From CAIYRG01 sp036273455 (GTDB lineage Bacteria > Pseudomonadota > Alphaproteobacteria > Micropepsales > Micropepsaceae), in the NCBI GenBank assembly GCA_036273455.1, contig DASUHP010000133.1:79706-143705 (forward strand): a DNA stretch of 64,000 nucleotides. The letters are read 5' to 3'. The position numbers were made by a program, and so were the translations under genes. This document shows positions 59,975-64,000 of this stretch, one piece after another. Position 1 is the stretch's first letter, and every line of letters begins with the position of its first letter. The notes beneath the pieces are model-generated. The model did no database searches. It had not been told where the DNA came from and worked only from the letters and a program-made list of their open reading frames with translations.

Positions 59975-61450
59975 ATGTCAACGACCGCCACGCGCCCCTC
60001 GCAAAATCGGATTGAAAACCTCGATCCGGCCGACTGGAATGAATTCCGGGAAACCAGTCACGCCGCACTCGACCTCATGATCGAGCATCTGCGGTCGATC
60101 CGGGCCCGTCCAGTCTGGCAACCAACGTCCAGGGATGTGCTCGCCCGACTCGAAGCGCCGCTGCCGAAGGCGGGCCGCGGAATGGCCGAGGTCATCGAAG
60201 ATTTCGACGAACTGATCAAACCCTATGCAACGGGGAATTTGCACCCGGCATTCATGGGTTGGGTGCATGGCGCAGGAACCCCGGCCGGGATGGTCGCGGA
60301 CATGCTGGCTGCGGGCCTGAACATGAACTGCGGCGGACGAAATCATTCCGGCATAGAAGTTGAAAAGCAGATCACGCGCTGGATGAAGGAGGCGTTTGGA
60401 TTCCCGGACGCGGCATCGGGTCTGTTCGTCACGGGAACATCGATGGCGAATTTCCTCGGGCTCATCGTCGCTCGCAATGTGGCACTTGGCCAGGATGTAC
60501 GCGGAAAGGGTTTGGCGGGTGCACCTCAGCTTTGTGCTTACGCGTCCGATGCCGTGCATGGCTGCATTAGCCGGGCGATGCAGATGTCCGGAATCGGCTC
60601 AAATTTCCTGCGGCTCGTCGAATGCGACGGAACCGGTGCCATGCGCGTCCATGTCCTGCAAAGCCTGATCGAACAAGATCGCGCCAATGGGCTTAAACCC
60701 TTCCTCGTTGTCGGGACCGCGGGAAGCGTCGACACCGGCGCCGTCGATCCTCTACAAGCCATCGCCGATGTCGCCGCCGCAAACGGCCTCTGGTTTCACG
60801 TTGACGGCGCCTTCGGAGCGCTCGCCGTCCTTTCCTCGCAGTTGGCGCCACTGATTACCGGCATTGAACGCGCGGATTCGATCGGTTTCGATTTTCACAA
60901 ATGGGCGCATGTGCCTTATGACGCGGGCTACCTGCTGGTCAGGGACGGCGAAGCGCACAAACAGGCGTTCGCGGCAGCCAATGCCTATCTCATGCGCGCC
61001 GATGCTGGCCTTGCTGCTGGCGAGGTATGGCCTTGCGATCTCGGCCCCGATCTTTCACGCGGCTTCCGGGCACTGAAAGTCTGGTTCACCCTGCAGCATT
61101 TCGGTGCCGATGCGCTTGCCGGCTGCATGGAGCAGAATTGCCGGGCCGCGAAGTACCTCGAGCAGCGGCTGCGCTCATCTGGCACATACAGTCCCGCGGC
61201 GCCGGTGAAACTCAACATCGTCTGTTTCACCGTAAACAGCAACAATCCGGGACCGGACAATCGGAAGATCGTTGAGGCGCTGCATGTCAGCGGCCGGGCA
61301 GCGCCGTCGATTACCATGCTGAACGGCAAGCCGGTGATTCGTTGCGCGATCGTCAATCACCGCACGACGCTCAGCGATATCGACCGCTTCATAACCGATC
61401 TGGCGGACACGGCGCGCGAACTCTCGATCGAAACCTGGGCGCCGTGCTGA
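59975..61450 (+). CDS. PLP-dependent group II decarboxylase
   Basis: 491 residues from ATG 59975; the frame is open back to 59708 but the N terminus there lacks family character. NLHPAFMGWVHGAGTPAG, FVTGTSMANFLGLIVARN, HVDGAFGALAVLS and FDFHKWAHVPYDAG with the PLP lysine near residue 308. Related to glutamate, tyrosine and aromatic amino-acid decarboxylases; substrate unknown. Confidence 0.85.
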   Translation: MSTTATRPSQNRIENLDPADWNEFRETSHAALDLMIEHLRSIRARPVWQPTSRDVLARLEAPLPKAGRGMAEVIEDFDELIKPYATGNLHPAFMGWVHGAGTPAGMVADMLAAGLNMNCGGRNHSGIEVEKQITRWMKEAFGFPDAASGLFVTGTSMANFLGLIVARNVALGQDVRGKGLAGAPQLCAYASDAVHGCISRAMQMSGIGSNFLRLVECDGTGAMRVHVLQSLIEQDRANGLKPFLVVGTAGSVDTGAVDPLQAIADVAAANGLWFHVDGAFGALAVLSSQLAPLITGIERADSIGFDFHKWAHVPYDAGYLLVRDGEAHKQAFAAANAYLMRADAGLAAGEVWPCDLGPDLSRGFRALKVWFTLQHFGADALAGCMEQNCRAAKYLEQRLRSSGTYSPAAPVKLNIVCFTVNSNNPGPDNRKIVEALHVSGRAAPSITMLNGKPVIRCAIVNHRTTLSDIDRFITDLADTARELSIETWAPC

Positions 61451-61471
61451 GACTCAGAAATCGCAAATCCG

Positions 61472-62644
61472 CTAAAGTTTTGCGATCGCGGCTTTCATTT
61501 CCTTGACATGCAGTGCCGCGTTCTTCGCCTGAAAATCCATAAACGCGCGGAATTCAGCGTCGAGAATACCGCGGCGATCAGCAAACTGGACCAGAAAAAA
61601 GTCCGGAGTCTCGTTCATTTCGACGATCACCGGCCCTGATTCCGCCGGCGCAATGTCCCAGCCGATCAGCGGCATGTGCCGCATAACCCGCGCGCCCTGA
61701 AGCGCAAGCCGCTTCATCTCGTCCCAGGACGGGAGTCCGAAACCGATCAGCGGCCGGCCGGAATCGGGGTGCTGCTCATGCACCGTCATGTTGAGCCCTG
61801 CACCGGATGTGACGCGCAGCACCTTCCCGCTGTCCAGATCGATCTGGGCCAGCAGATTCCCGGGTCGCCAGTAATTATCCGCCAGGTTGCCGCCCGCGGG
61901 AATCTTCCAGCACGCCCGTATCACCCTCGGGCCGGTCTCGGTGAGCGCAGTGAGGATTCGCACGCTGGCCAGCCGTTGGCCACACAATTCGCCGACGCGA
62001 CCATGTGGAGATTTCAGTGGCTGAAACACATAGCCGCTGCGGTAATGTTCCTCGATTTCAGAGACGAACTGCGTGAGTGGGATGCGGCGTCCGTCCATTG
62101 TTTCCAGCTGGCCTTCCGCGGCGTGCCAGCGGCGAAGCGCAATGCTGCCAAGACTCTGGAAACCTTCGACCGGCTTGCCGAACAGCGGGAAATTGCCGAG
62201 GGCAGTCAGAAACGACTCCAGGGCTTGGCGATCAGATAAAACCGGCGGCGCGCCCCCGACCGCTGGCGCATAAATCGCCGCAATGGGAATCGTCGGAAGG
62301 CCATAGCTCGCAAGATATGCGCTGAGCGCAACCTTGTCCGACATCAGCCCGTACCAGTCGTGCCGGTAATTCACCGTCACGCAAATATCGCGATTGCGTC
62401 GTTGGCCGACAAATTCGGAGGGCGCCGCGGCGGAGGTGACCTCGCGATCGAACAATCGCAGGCGAATGAAATCCTGGAATGACACTTTGCCTGGCCCGCG
62501 TGCGAGACGGGCAAATGTCGCGGCGATTGCGGTGGGGCTTAAGCCTGATGCCTGGCGGATCTGCACCATTTGCCCGGCAAGGGACGGCGCCTCGGCTTCG
62601 TGGGAAACATCGAGAGCTGTCACTGGAGATAATGTCGCGCTCAA
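61472..62644 (-). CDS. sugar-transfer-associated ATP-grasp protein
   Basis: 390 residues. C-terminal ATP-grasp features: GELCGQRLASVRILTA, GIPAGGNLADNYWRPGNLLAQID, GWDIAPAESGPVIVEMNETPDFFLVQFADRRGILD. It fits the ATPgrasp_ST family, often near capsule or sugar genes, though none is nearby. Function inferred only. Convergent with the decarboxylase, 21 bases apart. Confidence 0.8.
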   Translation of the reverse strand: MSATLSPVTALDVSHEAEAPSLAGQMVQIRQASGLSPTAIAATFARLARGPGKVSFQDFIRLRLFDREVTSAAAPSEFVGQRRNRDICVTVNYRHDWYGLMSDKVALSAYLASYGLPTIPIAAIYAPAVGGAPPVLSDRQALESFLTALGNFPLFGKPVEGFQSLGSIALRRWHAAEGQLETMDGRRIPLTQFVSEIEEHYRSGYVFQPLKSPHGRVGELCGQRLASVRILTALTETGPRVIRACWKIPAGGNLADNYWRPGNLLAQIDLDSGKVLRVTSGAGLNMTVHEQHPDSGRPLIGFGLPSWDEMKRLALQGARVMRHMPLIGWDIAPAESGPVIVEMNETPDFFLVQFADRRGILDAEFRAFMDFQAKNAALHVKEMKAAIAKL

Positions 62645-62730
62645 CAGTCTTGCTCGCTTGCAAAGAATTCAGTCGCGGCAAATGACGTTTCGGGATACCA
62701 GTTCGCGATGGCCGCGTTGGCGCAACGTGG

Positions 62731-62770
62731 ATCGGGGCCCGTTAAAGCGGAGTTAAGCTGGGGCCCGATG
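62731..62770. promoter_or_regulatory. possible CtrA box flanked by 10-base inverted repeats
   Basis: TTAA-AGCGGAG-TTAA at 62742-62756 is an exact TTAA-N7-TTAA, the CtrA binding pattern. It lies between ATCGGGGCCC and GGGGCCCGAT (9 of 10 complementary). About one such match is expected by chance in 64 kb, so support is modest; the flanking arms add interest. It is about 90 bases upstream of the secreted-protein gene at 62848. Confidence 0.35.
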
Positions 62771-62847
62771 GGCATGCCTCGGTGTGCCGTTTGATGGTAT
62801 AAGGCCAGTGATGAACCGGGCGTCATGGCCCATAGTCGGGGATGTGT

Positions 62848-63432
62848 ATGCGGAAGTTCGTAAAGACCGGTGCAGTGGCTCTTATGGTTACCAGCATGAC
62901 CGGAAACGTCATGGCGGCGGCCCAGGCCGGTTGTGCGCGTCCAAATGAAATGGCCGCAGTCAAAGCCGCCGCAATCCAGCAGCGTCTCATGGTGGCTGCG
63001 CTGTCCTGCGATGCCGCGAAACTCTACAACAATTTCGTTTCCACCTATCAAAAGGACCTGCAGGCGTCCGACCGCGATCTCCAGAACTTTTTCAGGCGCC
63101 TGAACGGCAAGGGCGGCACCGAGCAGTATCATGCTTTCAAGACGCGCCTTGCCAATGCGTCGTCCATGGCGAGCATCGGCGACATCACCGGTTATTGCGC
63201 CAGCGCAAAGCAGCTCTTCGACGAGGCGCTGAACTCGGCAAAATCGACGCTGACCGCCTTTATTGCCGACCGCGAGACATCAGCCGACTCGAGTTTTGAA
63301 CTGTGCGCGGGCCAGGTGCTCACCGCCAGGAATGCGGGGGTCATTCCGCCGGCCGTGGTTCCGATTCCGCGCACCAAACCCGTCGACGTGGTAGTGCCAG
63401 CACAAGGCAGCGGCTTGGCCGCGCCGCACTAA
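62848..63432 (+). CDS. secreted four-cysteine protein, unknown function
   Basis: 194 residues from ATG 62848, five to six bases after GGGGA; ATG 62842 is closer than usual to it. Signal peptide to NVMAA, then a helical domain (EMAAVKAAAIQQRLMVAALSCDAAKLYNNFVSTYQKDLQ) with four cysteines, in GCARP, LSCDAAK, GYCASAK and ELCAGQ, and a Pro-rich tail. Related hypothetical proteins occur in alphaproteobacteria. No function assigned. Confidence 0.72.
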   Translation: MRKFVKTGAVALMVTSMTGNVMAAAQAGCARPNEMAAVKAAAIQQRLMVAALSCDAAKLYNNFVSTYQKDLQASDRDLQNFFRRLNGKGGTEQYHAFKTRLANASSMASIGDITGYCASAKQLFDEALNSAKSTLTAFIADRETSADSSFELCAGQVLTARNAGVIPPAVVPIPRTKPVDVVVPAQGSGLAAPH

Positions 63433-63456
63433 GAACCAAACATCAGTTGAGAGATG

Positions 63457-63484
63457 AAGGCGTCCCGCGACTGCGGGGCGCCTT
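63457..63484 (+). terminator. intrinsic terminator after the secreted-protein gene
   Basis: AAGGCGTCCCGC (63457-63468), loop GACT, GCGGGGCGCCTT (63473-63484): 12-base stem with one G:U, followed by GTTCGTTGT. Confidence 0.65.
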
Positions 63485-63613
63485 GTTCGTTGTAGCATTC
63501 CGGCCGGCCGTCTGCGGCTTTGCCGAACCTAAGCCGTCCCGCACCCAACGTCTTCCGACGTCGCAGGCCGGCGCAGAAAGAAGGCTGTTCCGAGGAACTC
63601 GAGTAGCGGCGGA

Positions 63614-63646
63614 CAAAAAAAGGGGCGGACCGAAGTCCGCCCCTTT
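63614..63646 (-). terminator. intrinsic terminator of the OmpA-family gene
   Basis: On the minus strand, AAAGGGGCGGAC, UUCG tetraloop, GTCCGCCCCTTT, then a T-run (63614-63620 as A on the plus strand). Textbook strong terminator for the partial OmpA gene whose stop is at 63664. Confidence 0.85.
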
Positions 63647-63663
63647 CCAGGCGATGATTGCAG

Positions 63664-64000
63664 TTACTGGCCGAGGTCGATGACCGCGCGGCGGTTCTGC
63701 GGTTCGCGGACGCCCGGTCCGGTCGGGACCAGCGGCTCTGCGAAGTTGCGGCCGACCGTGGTGATGTCGTTGGCATTGAGGCCTTCGCGCACCATCTCGG
63801 CTTTGACCGCATCGGCACGGCGTTCCGACAGGCGCTGGTTGTAGGCCAGCGAACCCACGGTGTCGGTGTGGCCGGTCACGACGATCCGAACCATACCGGT
63901 TGTCCGGGCCGTCTGAACTGCCTGCTGGACCACCTGGAGCGCTTCGGCCGTCAGGTTCGACTTGTCGAAGTCGAAGAAGACGATGAAGGTCCGGACCGCT
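63664..64000 (-). CDS. OmpA-family outer membrane protein, C-terminal part only
   Basis: About 112 C-terminal residues, cut by the right window edge. FIVFFDFDKSNLTAEA, IVVTGHTDTVGSLAYNQRLSERRADAVKAEMV and GRNFAEPLVPTGPGVREPQNRRAVIDL are the peptidoglycan-binding OmpA domain with the TDxxGxxxxNxxLSxxRA signature. The N-terminal barrel lies outside. Likely links outer membrane to the cell wall. Confidence 0.9.
   Translation of the reverse strand, partial: AVRTFIVFFDFDKSNLTAEALQVVQQAVQTARTTGMVRIVVTGHTDTVGSLAYNQRLSERRADAVKAEMVREGLNANDITTVGRNFAEPLVPTGPGVREPQNRRAVIDLGQ

Noticed and set aside
1..64000. tRNA, rRNA, tmRNA, CRISPR or insertion sequence
   Set aside because: Read for the GGTTCGAxxCC arm, repeat-spacer patterns, transposase motifs and terminal inverted repeats; nothing convincing was seen. 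A covariance-model search would settle small RNAs.
21135..64000. a third parS palindrome
   Set aside because: Other CACGTGAA-like strings (for example near 57.7 kb) lack the symmetric TTT/AAA arms.

Overview
The window is a GC-rich, gene-dense piece of chromosome from an alphaproteobacterium. The evidence for that lineage is gene content and order: a ppsR(DUF299)|hemE divergent pair next to rho and an mnmE-mnmG-rsmG-parA-parB cluster, COQ9 and COQ7 ubiquinone proteins, IalB-family, DUF3576 and Tim44-like proteins, and HemJ as the protoporphyrinogen oxidase. The genus cannot be fixed from the sequence alone. I saw no rRNA, tRNA, CRISPR array, insertion sequence or prophage; the region is core chromosome with a few small lineage-specific loci.

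Layout. 0-6.7 kb: an Ada-like gene cut by the window edge, DUF2244, two small lipoproteins, nth, a PfkB kinase, then a tightly overlapping minus-strand run (Tim44-like, mltA, Smr, yjbQ). 6.9-25.3 kb: the probable replication-origin neighbourhood. ppsR-maf-aroE-coaE-dnaQ run left from about 11.0 kb in one overlapping operon and hemE-hemH-hemJ run right, followed by rho. The 189-base gap between ppsR and hemE carries several DnaA-box-like nonamers and inverted repeats. parA/parB lie 12-14 kb away, with one perfect parS palindrome on the mnmG start codon and a near-perfect one inside rsmG. 25.3-33.6 kb: a long minus-strand run rpmI-rplT-pheS-pheT-msrQ-lepA-hisH-hisA. 33.8-40.7 kb: mscL, coq7/dsbB, a DUF45 metallopeptidase, yggS, a ThiE/TenI-like gene, a porin-like protein, an unusual secreted cysteine/WPF-repeat protein and a DUF3576 lipoprotein. 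40.8-45.6 kb: leuS-lptE-holA-hisF in one overlapping run. 45.6-56.2 kb: PilZ, two rhomboid proteases, an M13 peptidase, two IalB-family proteins, an orphan ModA-like binding protein, a DmeF-like exporter, rpsU, GlcG/HbpS-like, def and COQ9. 56.2-57.5 kb: a tandem pair of small secreted/membrane proteins with near-identical 3' halves and individual promoters. 57.5-64 kb: zapE, asd, a PLP decarboxylase, an ATP-grasp protein, a secreted Cys protein and the C-terminal end of an OmpA-family protein.

How it works together: chromosome replication and segregation (origin candidate, parABS, dnaQ, holA), haem synthesis (hemE/H/J), translation (rpmI, rplT, pheST, leuS, lepA, rpsU, def, mnmE/G, rsmG), envelope maintenance (mltA, lptE, secB, dsbB, OmpA, porin) and amino-acid synthesis (aroE, asd, hisA/H/F). 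The most unusual items are the WPF-repeat protein and its DUF3576 neighbour sharing a motif, the gene-converted tandem pair at 56.4-57.5 kb, the candidate origin, the rplT/pheS intercistronic hairpin, and the many tail-to-tail overlaps of convergent genes. All calls were made by reading; no database search was run.
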